A DNA stretch of 64,000 bases, from positions 1-64,000 of the forward strand of contig NZ_JAUJZH010000022.1 of NCBI RefSeq assembly GCF_030486595.1, written 5' to 3'. This DNA comes from Variovorax ginsengisoli. GTDB lineage: Bacteria; Pseudomonadota; Gammaproteobacteria; Burkholderiales; Burkholderiaceae_C. Every line of letters starts with the position of its first letter. The stretch's first letter is position 1. Of this stretch, positions 16,948 to 25,515 are shown in pieces. The notes under the pieces are model-generated. The model ran no database searches. It had not been told where the DNA came from and worked only from the letters and a program-made list of their open reading frames with translations. Both the position numbers and the translations under genes were made by a program.

Positions 16948-18039
16948 CTAGCGCGCGGTCCTGGGGAAGTGGGCCTCGACCTGGCGCCAGGCGGCCTCGG
17001 CGATGGGCCGGGCGCGGGCACCGGTCTCGCGCGCCTCGGCGCTCGACGCCGTGCCGTCGTGCGAGCGCTTGAGAATGCCCTGCAGGATGGCGGCGAGCCG
17101 GAACATGGCGTAGGCCAGGTAGAACTCCCAATGCGCCGGATCGACCGGCTCGCGGTCGACCCGGCGGCAATAGGCATCGAGGTAGGCGCGCTCGCCCGGA
17201 ATGCCGAGGGCTGCGAAGTCGGCGCCGGCCATGCCGCGGAACTGCTGCGCGCCCAGGCGCCAGGGCAGCGCGTGGTAGGCGAAGTCGGCCAGCGGGTGGC
17301 CGAGCGTGGACAGCTCCCAGTCGAGCAGCGCCAGCACGCGCGGCTCGCTCGGGTGGAAGATCATGTTGTCGATGCGCAGGTCGCCGTGGAAGATGCAGCT
17401 TTCGTCCCGACCCGCCGGCGTGACGGGGACATTCGCCGGCAGCCACTCGATCAGCCGCTCCATTGCGGGAATCGCGTCGACGCCGCCCGGGCCTTCGACC
17501 GTCGCCTGGTACTGGCGGGTCCAGCGCGCGATCTGGCGCTCGAAGAAGGCCCCGGGCCGGCCGTAGTCGGCCAGTCCGGCCGCACCCACGTCGACCCGAT
17601 GCAGCGCGGCGACCACGCGGTTCATCTCCTCGTAGATGGCGCCGCGCGCGGCCACCGGCATGCCGGGCAGCGCCGGGTCCCAGAGCACGCGGCCGTCGAC
17701 GAATTCCATCACGTAGAACGGCGTGCCGACGACCTGCGGGTCGTCGCAAAAGCAATGCACGCGCGCCACCGGCACGTCGGTGCCGCCCAGGGCATGCAGC
17801 ACCCGGTACTCGCGGTCGACCGCATGCGCGGAGGGCAGCAGCACGCCGTCGGGTTGCTTGCGCAGCACGTAGCGGGCACCGGCGGCATCGCTCAGCAGAT
17901 AGGTGGGATTGGACTGGCCGCCCTTGAAGCGGGTGGCGCTCAGCGGGCCGCGCAGGCCGGGCAGCCGGCCTGCGAGCCAGGCGGCCAGGCGGACCGTGTC
18001 CAGCGGCCGCGGGGCCGTTTCCGGAGAAATCGCGCTCAC
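16948..18039 (-). CDS. APH-like kinase (ACAD10/11 kinase type)
   Basis: This 363-residue protein has the aminoglycoside-phosphotransferase fold. The ATP-binding lysine region is RYVLRKQPDG, the catalytic loop is CIFHGDLRIDNMIFHP and the metal-binding motif LALLDWELSTLGHP. In this subfamily the kinase is paired with an acyl-CoA dehydrogenase. Characterised relatives (LvaA in levulinate breakdown, the kinase part of ACAD10/11) phosphorylate 4-hydroxyacyl-CoAs, so an antibiotic target is unlikely. The start is uncertain: GTG 18039 with AAGGA upstream fits, and a longer ATG version at 18087 would run over a perfect GntR operator at 18076-18088. That operator, 37 bases before GTG 18039, suggests control by the GntR protein at 19084. 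Confidence 0.85.
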   Translation of the reverse strand: MSAISPETAPRPLDTVRLAAWLAGRLPGLRGPLSATRFKGGQSNPTYLLSDAAGARYVLRKQPDGVLLPSAHAVDREYRVLHALGGTDVPVARVHCFCDDPQVVGTPFYVMEFVDGRVLWDPALPGMPVAARGAIYEEMNRVVAALHRVDVGAAGLADYGRPGAFFERQIARWTRQYQATVEGPGGVDAIPAMERLIEWLPANVPVTPAGRDESCIFHGDLRIDNMIFHPSEPRVLALLDWELSTLGHPLADFAYHALPWRLGAQQFRGMAGADFAALGIPGERAYLDAYCRRVDREPVDPAHWEFYLAYAMFRLAAILQGILKRSHDGTASSAEARETGARARPIAEAAWRQVEAHFPRTAR

Positions 18040-18075
18040 GAGGAAGGTCCTTGCATGCGGCCCATCGTAGGCCAC

Positions 18076-18088
18076 ATTGTCTGACAAT
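18076..18088. promoter_or_regulatory. GntR-type operator before the kinase-dehydrogenase operon
   Basis: ATTGTC-T-GACAAT is a perfect 13-bp palindrome that fits the FadR-group GntR consensus TnGTnnnACnA. It lies 37 bases before the GTG of the kinase gene. A near-identical copy (ATTGCC-T-GACAAT) lies 37 bases before the GntR gene at 19084. A weaker TTGTCCGACA follows at 18099-18108. Confidence 0.7.
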
Positions 18089-18108
18089 ACATCAGGGTTT
18101 GTCCGACA

Positions 18109-18894
18109 CTATCGCCCGATGAACAGGGGGTTTCTCTTGGCCGAGAAGGCTTTGACACCCTCCTCGGCATCGGCCGTGGCGCCCGAGGCGACCATGCCGC
18201 GGTGCTCGATCTCGAGTTGGGCTTCGAGCGGGCGGCCGGCCGCGCCGTCGAGCAGGGCCTTGGTCCGCGCCAGCGCGGCGGTGGCGCCGGCGGCGAGTGC
18301 CTCGACCAGTTCGCGCGCACGGGCTTCCAGTTCGGCATCCGGATGGACCTGCGACACGGCGCCGATCGCCAGGCACTCGCGCGCCGTCAATGGCTGGTTG
18401 GTGAGGAAGATCTCCTTGGCACGCGCGGCACCCACGCGGCGCGCCAGCAGCCAGGACGACCCGGCGTCGGGTGTGAGGCCGATCGCCGTATAGCCGCCGC
18501 GCAGCTTCATCGACTCGGCCGCGAGCACGATGTCGGCACAAAGCGCGAGGCCGATGCCGCCGCCGCCGACCGGGCCGTTGAGTGCGCTGACCACCGGCAC
18601 CGGCAGCGTCGCCAGCGTGTGGATCGCGCGGTGCAGCGGCGGGATCGCGCGGTCGAGCAGGCCGGACAGGTCGCCGCCCGCATCGACGAAGTCGGCGATG
18701 TCGCCGCCGGCGCAGAACTGCCGGCCGCGGGCCCGCAGCAACACCGCGCGCACGCCCACGTCGGCCGCCAGCCGCTCGATGCAGTCGACCAGCGCGCGAC
18801 CGGTCTCGAGGTCGAGCACATTGGCCCGTTCGGGGCGGTTGAGCGTGAGCAGTGCGACGGCGCCCTCACGCTCCAGCAGTACGGAGTCGGACAA
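18109..18894 (-). CDS. Enoyl-CoA hydratase/isomerase family protein
   Basis: This 261-residue crotonase-fold protein has the first oxyanion-hole segment at RGRQFCAGGDIADF and the second at PVVSALNGPVGGGGIGLALCADI. The hydratase glutamate positions are not both clear: the second loop reads GYTAIGLTPDAGSSW, which has Asp-Ala-Gly where hydratases often have a Glu, so it may be an isomerase or another crotonase-type enzyme. The start is TTG 18894 with AGAGGT at proper spacing; no closer ATG exists. It is 69 bases upstream of the kinase gene on the same strand, with the GntR operator in between, so it may form the first gene of that unit or its own. Confidence 0.85.
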   Translation of the reverse strand: MSDSVLLEREGAVALLTLNRPERANVLDLETGRALVDCIERLAADVGVRAVLLRARGRQFCAGGDIADFVDAGGDLSGLLDRAIPPLHRAIHTLATLPVPVVSALNGPVGGGGIGLALCADIVLAAESMKLRGGYTAIGLTPDAGSSWLLARRVGAARAKEIFLTNQPLTARECLAIGAVSQVHPDAELEARARELVEALAAGATAALARTKALLDGAAGRPLEAQLEIEHRGMVASGATADAEEGVKAFSAKRNPLFIGR

Positions 18895-18961
18895 TCCAGG
18901 ACCTCTTTGAACGCGGCGGCGCCGCGACGATGGCCGAGCGTAGGCAAGGCCCTGTCCTGCG

Positions 18962-18981
18962 TCTTGTGCCAACTCGCTGCG
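18962..18981. promoter_or_regulatory. Shared 20-bp element, copy A (single arm)
   Basis: TCTTGTGCCAACTCGCTGCG matches the element found at 31591, 32669, 46737, 52989 and 55320, but here only one arm is clear. It sits 68 bases upstream of the hydratase start (18894) and about 100 upstream of the GntR gene. Confidence 0.55.
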
Positions 18982-19034
18982 ACTTTGGCTTTTCGAGGGT
19001 TCATCCGAGGGCAAAGCCCTTGTGGCCGATGCGT

Positions 19035-19047
19035 ATTGCCTGACAAT
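19035..19047. promoter_or_regulatory. GntR-type operator before the GntR gene
   Basis: ATTGCC-T-GACAAT differs by one base from the palindrome at 18076-18088 and lies at the same distance, 37 bases, from the start codon of the GntR gene. This suggests autoregulation by the protein at 19084-19806. Confidence 0.65.
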
Positions 19048-19083
19048 TACGTCAACAATCCCGCCCCAAGCGCGCGAAGCTGC

Positions 19084-19806
19084 ATGACCACCGCCCTCAA
19101 GACCGTCTTAACCAGAACGCCCGCCCGCGCCCGGCCGGCGCCCGAGACGCCGCATCCGCGCAGCACGCCCGACCGCGTGGCCGACGCGATCAGCAAGGGC
19201 ATCCTGATGCGGCGCTTCACGGTCGGCCAGCGGCTGGTCGAGGCCGATCTCACACGTGATCTGGGCGTGAGCCGCAGCACCGTGCGCGAAGCCCTGCGCA
19301 TCCTGGCGTCTAGCGGCGTGGTCGACCTCACGCCGCACCGCGGCGCCGTGATCCGCTCGCTCACGCGCGAAGACGCCGCCAGCCTGCTCGGCGTGCTGGA
19401 GGTGCTGTCGGGCCTGGCCGCAAGGCTGGCGGCGGCCAATATCCACCGCGAGGGCAATGCGAAGCGCTTCGAGGCCGCGGCGCAGAAGCTGGTCAGCGCC
19501 CGCACGCCGGAGGCGCTCGACCGCGTGCTCGACGAACGCGCCAACTACTACAAGGTGATGTTCGAGATCGCCGACAGCAGCGAACTCGACCGCGTGCTGC
19601 CACAGGCGCGGGCGCATCTGTTCCGGGCCCAGTTCTATCACTCGCTGACCACCGCCGACCTGAAGGCGATGGTGGCCGAATACCGCGCCATCACCGAAGC
19701 CATCCTCGAAGGCGACGAGTCCAAGGCCGAGAGCCGCATGCGGCGGCACCTGCAGAAGACCGGCGAGCGCACGCTGCCGCGGATGAGTGCGTTCGCGCTG
19801 GCCTGA
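19084..19806 (+). CDS. GntR-family transcriptional regulator (FadR/FCD group)
   Basis: This 240-residue regulator has an N-terminal winged helix-turn-helix (about residues 30-95: DRVADAISKGILMRRFTVGQ, VSRSTVREALRILASSGVV, LTPHRGAVI) and a C-terminal all-helical FCD ligand domain (about 100-235). The FCD metal/ligand histidines are plausible in LFRAQFYHSL and MRRHLQKTGE. These proteins usually repress catabolic operons until an acid or acyl-CoA binds. Two matching palindromes, one before this gene and one before the kinase-dehydrogenase operon at 18039, each 37 bases from the start, make those the probable targets. It is divergent from that minus-strand block. Start ATG 19084. Confidence 0.9.
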   Translation: MTTALKTVLTRTPARARPAPETPHPRSTPDRVADAISKGILMRRFTVGQRLVEADLTRDLGVSRSTVREALRILASSGVVDLTPHRGAVIRSLTREDAASLLGVLEVLSGLAARLAAANIHREGNAKRFEAAAQKLVSARTPEALDRVLDERANYYKVMFEIADSSELDRVLPQARAHLFRAQFYHSLTTADLKAMVAEYRAITEAILEGDESKAESRMRRHLQKTGERTLPRMSAFALA

Positions 19807-19815
19807 GGGCCAGCC

Positions 19816-20586
19816 TCAGCGGCCTTGCCAGACCGCGGCGCGCTTCTCGGCGAAGGCGGTCGCGCCCTCGCGCGCATCCGAGGAGCCATTGACCTTGCGT
19901 GCCACAGGCCGCTGGCGCTCGAACATCTCGTCGTCGGTCCAGGTGCGCGAAGCATCCACGATCTGCTTGCTGGCCGCGACCGCGAGCGGCGCGTTGGCGT
20001 CGATGCGCCGGGCCAGTTCGAGCGCCGAATCGAGCGCGCCGCCGTTCTCGACCAGCCGGTTGACCAGCCCGCAGGCGGCCGCCTGCTCGGCCGTGACCGG
20101 GTCGCCGACGATCGCCAGCTCCATCGCGAGGTTGCGCGAGACCCGGTGCGGCAGCCGCATCAGGCCGCCCGACGATGCGACCAGGCCGCGCTTGACCTCG
20201 GGCAGGCCGAAGCTGGCGCCGCGCGCCGCCACGATCAGGTCGCAGGCCAGCGCGATCTCGAAGCCGCCGGCGACCGCATGGCCCTCCACGGCCGCGATGA
20301 GCGGCTTGCGCGGCGGCGCTTCGCACATGCCGGCAAAGCCCCTGCCCGCGACGATCGGCTCGTCGCCGCCGGCCGCGAAGGCCTTCAGGTCCATGCCGGC
20401 GCAGAAGGAGCCGCCGGCGCCGGTGAGGATGCCCACGTGCAGTTCGGGCCGCGCATCGAGTTCCGACAACGCCGCCGCGAGCGCGACCGCCACGTCCTTG
20501 TTGATCGCATTGCGCACCGCCGGACGGTTGATCGTGATGATCTGCACGCTGCCCCGCACTTCGACGAGCACGACGGGTGGATTCAC
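19816..20586 (-). CDS. Enoyl-CoA hydratase/isomerase family protein
   Basis: This 256-residue crotonase has TGAGGSFCAGMDLKAFA as first oxyanion segment and KPLIAAVEGHAVAGGFEIALACD as second, followed by FGLPEVKRGLVASSGG, where the Glu of LPEVKRG is typical of hydratases. It probably hydrates the enoyl-CoA formed in the pathway served by the neighbouring transporter. The start is GTG 20586, which overlaps the livM stop (GTGA), with AAGGAGG just upstream, so it is translated together with livM. It is the last gene of the nine-gene operon running from the FadB-like gene at 30400. Confidence 0.9.
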   Translation of the reverse strand: MNPPVVLVEVRGSVQIITINRPAVRNAINKDVAVALAAALSELDARPELHVGILTGAGGSFCAGMDLKAFAAGGDEPIVAGRGFAGMCEAPPRKPLIAAVEGHAVAGGFEIALACDLIVAARGASFGLPEVKRGLVASSGGLMRLPHRVSRNLAMELAIVGDPVTAEQAAACGLVNRLVENGGALDSALELARRIDANAPLAVAASKQIVDASRTWTDDEMFERQRPVARKVNGSSDAREGATAFAEKRAAVWQGR

Positions 20587-21653
20587 AGCACCTCCTTGGT
20601 GGACGCCCGCAGCTTGCCGACGATGCCGCTCGGGAAGAAATAGACCGACAGCACGAAGGCGGTGCCGAACCACAGCAGCCAGCGGTCGGGGTGGAACAGC
20701 GCCGCCAAGAGCGGCACCCCGCCGAGCGAGCCGCTCATGCCGCCCATCAGGCTCTGCAGGTAGTTCTCGGCCACCACGAACAGCGCCACGCCGACCACCG
20801 AGCCGTAGACCGTGCCGAGGCCGCCGATCACCGCCATCAGCAGGATGTTGAGCATCACGTTGAAGCCGACCGTGGTTTGCGGCCCGACGTAGCGCAGCCA
20901 CAGCGCCATGAGGATGCCGGCGCAGGTCGCGAGCGCGGCCGCCAGGCAGTTGATCGCCACGCGGTAGTAGAGGGTCCGGTAGCCGATCGCCTCGGCCCGG
21001 AACTCGTTCTCGCGGATGGCCTCCAGCACGCGGCCGAAGCGCGAGTTGACGACCCGGAGCATCAGCAGGAACAGCAGCACCGCGCTTGCGAACACCAGGT
21101 AGTAGGTCAGCACCTTGCCGTTCACCGTGGTGCCGAGGATGTCGTTCTCGAACAGGCGGAAGCCCGGCGACAGCGACTCGGGCAGCTTGAAGGTGCGGCC
21201 GTCGTCGCCGCCGGTGAGGCCGCTCATGCGGGTCACCAGCGCGCCGAAGGCGGCCGCCACCGCCAGCGTCATCATGGTGTAGAAGATGGCCTTCACGCGC
21301 AGCGACACCAGAGCGATCAGCAGCGACAGCACCAGCGAAAGTCCCAGCCCCGACAGCGCGCCGACGAGCATGGCGGTCCAGGTCGGGCCGAGCTTGTACA
21401 TCGCGATCGCGACGCCGTAGGCGCCGATGCCGTAGAACATCGCGTGCGCGAACGACACCACGCCGCAGTAGCCCAGCAGCAGGTCGAAGGAAGCCACCAG
21501 CACCACGAAGACGCAGATGGTCGCCGCCACGTTGAGCGAGCGCGCGCCCGAGAACAGGAAGGGCGCCGTGGCGAGGTAGGCCACCACCAGCACCAGCAGC
21601 GCCGTGAGCCAGCGGCTGCGCGGCAGGTCGCCCGAGAGAATCGAATTGAACAT
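20583..21653 (-). CDS. livM: Branched-chain-type ABC transporter permease LivM
   Basis: This 356-residue inner-membrane permease has about nine hydrophobic helices. The LivM family is recognised by DLLLGYCGVVSFAHAMFYGIGAY near residue 60, by the coupling helix VLEAIRENEFRAEAIGYRT at about 230, which touches the ATPases, and by LMAVIGGLGTVYGSVVGV near 290. It pairs with LivH (21663-22715), 9 bases upstream, to form the channel for the substrate delivered by the receptor at 24254. Given the surrounding ligase, thiolase and hydratase, the cargo is probably a carboxylic acid and not an amino acid. It overlaps the next hydratase gene. Confidence 0.93.
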   Translation of the reverse strand: MFNSILSGDLPRSRWLTALLVLVVAYLATAPFLFSGARSLNVAATICVFVVLVASFDLLLGYCGVVSFAHAMFYGIGAYGVAIAMYKLGPTWTAMLVGALSGLGLSLVLSLLIALVSLRVKAIFYTMMTLAVAAAFGALVTRMSGLTGGDDGRTFKLPESLSPGFRLFENDILGTTVNGKVLTYYLVFASAVLLFLLMLRVVNSRFGRVLEAIRENEFRAEAIGYRTLYYRVAINCLAAALATCAGILMALWLRYVGPQTTVGFNVMLNILLMAVIGGLGTVYGSVVGVALFVVAENYLQSLMGGMSGSLGGVPLLAALFHPDRWLLWFGTAFVLSVYFFPSGIVGKLRASTKEVL

Positions 21654-21662
21654 CGCGCCCGC

Positions 21663-22715
21663 CTAGTGCTTGTTGACCGGATAGAGACCCTGCGGCCGCC
21701 ACAGCAGCACCGCCATCATCACGAGGATGTTGGAGACCAGCGCCATGTCGGGCAAGAGGAAGCTCACGTAGTTGGTGCTGAGCGCGATCAGCATCGCGCC
21801 GGCGAAGCAGCCGGTGACCGAGCCGAGCCCGCCGATGATCACGATGATCAGCATCTGCACCAGCACCTCGGCGCCGATGGCGACCGTGAACTGCTCGCGG
21901 TAGAAGCCCCACATCACGCCGCCCAGGCCGGCCAGCGCCGAGCCGCCGACGAAGACCGCAATGAAGACGTTGCGGATGCGGTAGCCCAGGGCCTCGACCA
22001 TCGAGCGGTTCTCGACGCCGGCGCGGATCAGGAGGCCGACCCGCGTGCGCGTCAGCAGCAGCGTGAGCCCCGCATACACCACCAGCCCCACCGCCACCGC
22101 CACCAGCCGGTAGCGCTCGATGGCGACGTCGCCGAGCAGCAGCGAGCCGCGCAGCGCCTCGGGCATGGGCAGCATCATCTGGTTGGCGCCGAACAGCACC
22201 AGCACGATCTGCTCGATGATGATCATCGCGCCGATGGTGATCAGGATCTGCTTCAGGTGGTCGCCGTAGACCGGCCGCACGAACAGGCGCTCGTAGACCC
22301 AGCCGAGCGCGGCCGTGACGACCATCGACAGCGCGATGACCGCCGTGATGGCCGCCAGGCTGGCCCACACCGATTCGGACTCGAGCAGGCCCTTGAGCGG
22401 CCCGACCAGCAAGGTGGCGGTGTAGGCCCCGACCGCGACGAAGGCCGCGTGGCCGAGGTTCATGACGTCCATCAGGCCGAACACCAGCGTCAGGCCGCTG
22501 GCCATGATGAACAGCATCATGCCCATGGCCAGCGCGGCCACGGTCAGCGTGACCCAGGTCGGGAAGCTGCCGATGACCGGCAGCGCCAAGCCGATGAAGG
22601 CCAGGATCAGCAGGCCCGGAACCAGGTCACGGCGGCGGCCGGGCAGTGCCTCGAGCGCCTGCGACGCATCGGCGGCCGGCACGGCGGGGGCGGAAGGGTG
22701 GGTGGCGGCGTTCAA
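21663..22715 (-). CDS. livH: Branched-chain-type ABC transporter permease LivH
   Basis: This 350-residue inner-membrane permease is of the LivH type. Key stretches are ASGLTLVFGLMDVMNLGHAAF, the coupling region GVENRSMVEALGYRI, and IIVIIGGLGSVTGCFAGAMLI. It has an N-terminal extension of about 40 residues before the first helix compared with E. coli LivH, perhaps one added helix (LVPGLLILAFIGLALPVIG). The start is TTG 22715, overlapping the livF stop by 4 bases (TTGA), which fixes it. It is co-transcribed with livF upstream and livM downstream. Confidence 0.92.
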   Translation of the reverse strand: MNAATHPSAPAVPAADASQALEALPGRRRDLVPGLLILAFIGLALPVIGSFPTWVTLTVAALAMGMMLFIMASGLTLVFGLMDVMNLGHAAFVAVGAYTATLLVGPLKGLLESESVWASLAAITAVIALSMVVTAALGWVYERLFVRPVYGDHLKQILITIGAMIIIEQIVLVLFGANQMMLPMPEALRGSLLLGDVAIERYRLVAVAVGLVVYAGLTLLLTRTRVGLLIRAGVENRSMVEALGYRIRNVFIAVFVGGSALAGLGGVMWGFYREQFTVAIGAEVLVQMLIIVIIGGLGSVTGCFAGAMLIALSTNYVSFLLPDMALVSNILVMMAVLLWRPQGLYPVNKH

Positions 22716-23461
22716 TGCACGGCTCCTGCATGCAGGCCGAGCAGGCGCGCCTGCAGGCCTTCGTCTTCGGACAATTGCTCCATCGACCCGCTGTGCACCA
22801 TGCGGCCGTCGTCCATCACCGCCACATGGTCGCCCAGCGAGCGCACGAAGTTGAAGTTCTGCTCGACCAGCAGGATCGTGGTGTCGCGCGCCTTGAGCTG
22901 CTCGAAGGCCTCGGCCAGGTTGTCGACGATCGCGGGCGCGAGACCCTTGGTCGGCTCGTCGATCAAGAGCAGCTTGCGCGGCTCGATGATCGCGCGGGCG
23001 ATCGCGACCATCTGCTTCTGGCCGCCCGAGAGCGTGCCGCCGGGGCGCAGCCAGAATCGCTTGAGCGCGGGAAACAGGCCGAAGATCCATTCGAGCCGCT
23101 CTTCGTCGAAGGCGCCGCCGATGGCCGCCAGGCGCAGGTTTTCCTGCACCGTGAGGCCCGAGAAGATGCCCATGTCCTCGGGCACGAAGGCGATGCCGCT
23201 GCGCGAGATCGCGGGCGTCTCGGCCGCCGTGATGTCCTGGCCGTCGAACACGATGCGCCCGGCGCTCGCATGCCACAGGCCCATGATGGTGCGCAGCGTG
23301 GTGCTCTTGCCGGCGCCGTTGCGGCCCAGCAGCACCGTGAGGCCCGAGCGCGGCACCTGCAGGTCGACGCCCTGCAGGATGTGGTACTCGCCGATGTGGG
23401 TGTGGACGCCGGCGAGCGTCAGGAGCATGCCGGCGGCATCGTTGCGTGCGGGCTCAGGCAT
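22712..23461 (-). CDS. livF: Branched-chain-type ABC transporter ATPase LivF
   Basis: This 249-residue cytoplasmic ATPase has Walker A GRNGAGKST at about residue 46, the ABC signature LSGGQKQ at about 143, Walker B KLLLIDEP and the switch His after Glu-Gln-Asn-Phe. FVPEDMGIFSGLTVQENL is the LivF form of the Q-loop region. It powers uptake together with LivG, whose gene end it overlaps by 8 bases. ATG 23461 agrees with that overlap. No odd residue is seen in the nucleotide motifs. Confidence 0.94.
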   Translation of the reverse strand: MPEPARNDAAGMLLTLAGVHTHIGEYHILQGVDLQVPRSGLTVLLGRNGAGKSTTLRTIMGLWHASAGRIVFDGQDITAAETPAISRSGIAFVPEDMGIFSGLTVQENLRLAAIGGAFDEERLEWIFGLFPALKRFWLRPGGTLSGGQKQMVAIARAIIEPRKLLLIDEPTKGLAPAIVDNLAEAFEQLKARDTTILLVEQNFNFVRSLGDHVAVMDDGRMVHSGSMEQLSEDEGLQARLLGLHAGAVH

Positions 23462-24251
23462 GGGCCACCGCCTTCGCCGCCCGCGGCGCGCTGCGCTTGC
23501 CCAGGTAGGCCTCCTGCACGATCGGCGAGGCCATCACCTCGGCCGGCAGGCCGTCGGCCACCAGCCGGCCGTTGTGCAGCACGATGATGCGGTCGGCCAG
23601 GGAATGAATCACGTCCATCTTGTGCTCCACCAGCAGGATCGTCTTGTCGCCCTGCGTCTTGAGTCGGCCGATCAGTTCGAGGATGACCGGCACTTCGTCC
23701 ACGCTCATGCCCGCGGTGGGCTCGTCGAACATCAGGATCTCGGGCTCCAGCGCCATCAGGATCGCGACCTCGAGCTTGCGCTTGTCGCCGTGCGGCAGCT
23801 TGGCCGCGAGGTCGCCGGCGCGCGCCGCCAGCCCGACCTGCGCCACGTAGTGCGCGGCCTGGTCGATCAGGTCGCGGCGGCTGCGCCAAACCGACAGCAT
23901 GTTGAAGCCGGCGCTGTGGCGGCTCTGCACCGCCAGGCGCACGTTCTCGAGCACCGAGAGCTTCGGGAACAGGTTGGTCAGCTGGAAGGCGCGGCCGATG
24001 CCCTTGCTGGTGCGCTGCGGCGCGCTCAGCCGCGTGATGTCCTCGCCCTTGAAGTGCACGCTGCCGGCGCTGGCGTGCAACTGGCCCGACAGCAGGTTGA
24101 AGTAGGTCGTCTTGCCGGCGCCATTGGGGCCGACGATGGCCGTCAGGGTGCCGGCGTCGAACTGGGTCGTCACCGCGTTGACCGCCACGTGGCCGCCGAA
24201 CTGGATGCTGAGCCCGGTGCTCGAGAGCACCGGCGCGCGGGTCGCCGCCAT
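23454..24251 (-). CDS. livG: Branched-chain-type ABC transporter ATPase LivG
   Basis: This is a 265-residue cytoplasmic ATPase. Walker A reads GPNGAGKTT near residue 40; FQLTNLFPKLSVLENVRLA is the Q-loop region; Walker B lies in EILMFDEPTAGMSVDE. The signature is LPHGDKRKLE instead of LSGGQ, the usual LivG variant. It forms the ATPase dimer with LivF. It starts at ATG 24251, directly after the receptor gene stop (24254), and overlaps livF, so all transporter genes are one transcript. Confidence 0.94.
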   Translation of the reverse strand: MAATRAPVLSSTGLSIQFGGHVAVNAVTTQFDAGTLTAIVGPNGAGKTTYFNLLSGQLHASAGSVHFKGEDITRLSAPQRTSKGIGRAFQLTNLFPKLSVLENVRLAVQSRHSAGFNMLSVWRSRRDLIDQAAHYVAQVGLAARAGDLAAKLPHGDKRKLEVAILMALEPEILMFDEPTAGMSVDEVPVILELIGRLKTQGDKTILLVEHKMDVIHSLADRIIVLHNGRLVADGLPAEVMASPIVQEAYLGKRSAPRAAKAVAHA

Positions 24252-24253
24252 GC

Positions 24254-25453
24254 TCAGTGCTTCACTGTGATCGGCACCGGCATCTCCGACGCCGGGATCT
24301 CGCGCACCAGTTCGAGCAGGTCCCACTCGCTGGCGGGCGCCTTCTTCATCTTGAACTGGTACTGGGCCTGCATCGCCTGGTGGTCTTCCTTGCGGAAGGT
24401 CATCTTGCCCTTGGGCGTGTCGAACTCCATGCCCTCCATCGCGGCGATCAGCTTCTCGGAGTCGGCCGAGCCGGCCTTCTTGAGGCCCGCGATGATCGCG
24501 CTCGCGGTCACGAAGCCGCCCGCGGTGAACAGGTCCGGCGGCATCTTGAAGCGCTTCTGGTGCTCGGTCACCAGCCAGTCGTTCATCGGGTTCTTCGGGA
24601 AGCCGTAGTAGTAGAAGGTGCCGCCGGTCACGTCCAGGCCCTTCCAGGGCTTGGTGTTCTCGAGGTTGGCGCCGCCGATCGACAGGAACTCGATGCCGTA
24701 GCGGCCCGGGTTCAGCTCGGAGATTTTGCGGATCGGATTCGGCGCGCCCCAGATCACGACCAGGTACTTGCGGCCGGTGGCGTTCTTCATGCCGTCGAAG
24801 ATGCGCTGCATCGGCGCCGTGAAGTCGGTGGTCGACAACGGGATGAACTCCTCGTGCAGGATCTTGGCCTTGCTCTGGGTCGCGGCCATCGCGTCCTTGA
24901 AAGCCTTGACGCCATCGCGCCCGTAGACGTAGTCGGGTGCCAGGAAGGCCAGGTTGTCGCCCTCCTTCAGGCCGGCGGCGCTGGCCAGCGCATCCTGGAA
25001 GGAGTTGCGGCTGGCGCGGAACAGGTAGCGGTTCCAGGCCGAGCCGGTCAGCGAGTCGGCGATGGCGGGTTCGACCATCAGCACCTTCTTGTATTCCTCG
25101 GCCACCGGCGCCATCGACAGCGCGCCGCCCGACCACGAGGTGCCGACCGCGATGTCGGCCTTGTCGTCCGACAGGGCCTCGGTGAGCATCGCCTTCGACA
25201 GCTCGGGCTTCATCTGGTCGTCCTTGACGATCACCTCGATCTTGCGGCCGAGCACGGTCATCGAGCCCTGCGTGAGGTATTCGAGGCCCAGGCGCAGGCC
25301 GCGCTCGGTGTCGCGCGCATAGGCTTCCGACGGGCCGGTCTTGCTCGCGATCAGCGCGATCTTGATGGGCTTGTCCTGCGCCTGCACGGCGGACACCACT
25401 CCCAGCAATGCGAGGGCGCCGAAGGCGGCGGCGATCAGTTTCTTCAAAGGCAT
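24254..25453 (-). CDS. Periplasmic binding protein of the Liv-type transporter
   Basis: This 399-residue type-I periplasmic binding protein delivers substrate to LivHM-LivGF. A Sec signal peptide is clear (KKLIAAAFGALALLGVVSAVQA, cut after Ala-Gln-Ala, about residue 25). The mature start KPIKIALIASKTGPSEAYAR is the typical first strand. ATG 25453 has GGAG 9 bases upstream. It is followed by livG with 2 bases between. A close paralogue, roughly 55-60 percent identical by eye, is the unlinked receptor at 48774-49982, which has a Tat-type signal instead. The ligand is likely the acid activated by the neighbouring ligase. Confidence 0.92.
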   Translation of the reverse strand: MPLKKLIAAAFGALALLGVVSAVQAQDKPIKIALIASKTGPSEAYARDTERGLRLGLEYLTQGSMTVLGRKIEVIVKDDQMKPELSKAMLTEALSDDKADIAVGTSWSGGALSMAPVAEEYKKVLMVEPAIADSLTGSAWNRYLFRASRNSFQDALASAAGLKEGDNLAFLAPDYVYGRDGVKAFKDAMAATQSKAKILHEEFIPLSTTDFTAPMQRIFDGMKNATGRKYLVVIWGAPNPIRKISELNPGRYGIEFLSIGGANLENTKPWKGLDVTGGTFYYYGFPKNPMNDWLVTEHQKRFKMPPDLFTAGGFVTASAIIAGLKKAGSADSEKLIAAMEGMEFDTPKGKMTFRKEDHQAMQAQYQFKMKKAPASEWDLLELVREIPASEMPVPITVKH

Positions 25454-25515
25454 GTCATGTCTCCAGGTGGATGGGGCGGGACGACCTCGCCGGGCCGTTT
25501 CTCGGTTTCGAAAAT

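Noticed and set aside
20577..24608. A 1343-residue plus-strand His/Arg/Gln-rich protein
   Set aside because: It is the antisense shadow of livM, livH, livF and livG, with the typical composition of a reversed GC-rich gene.
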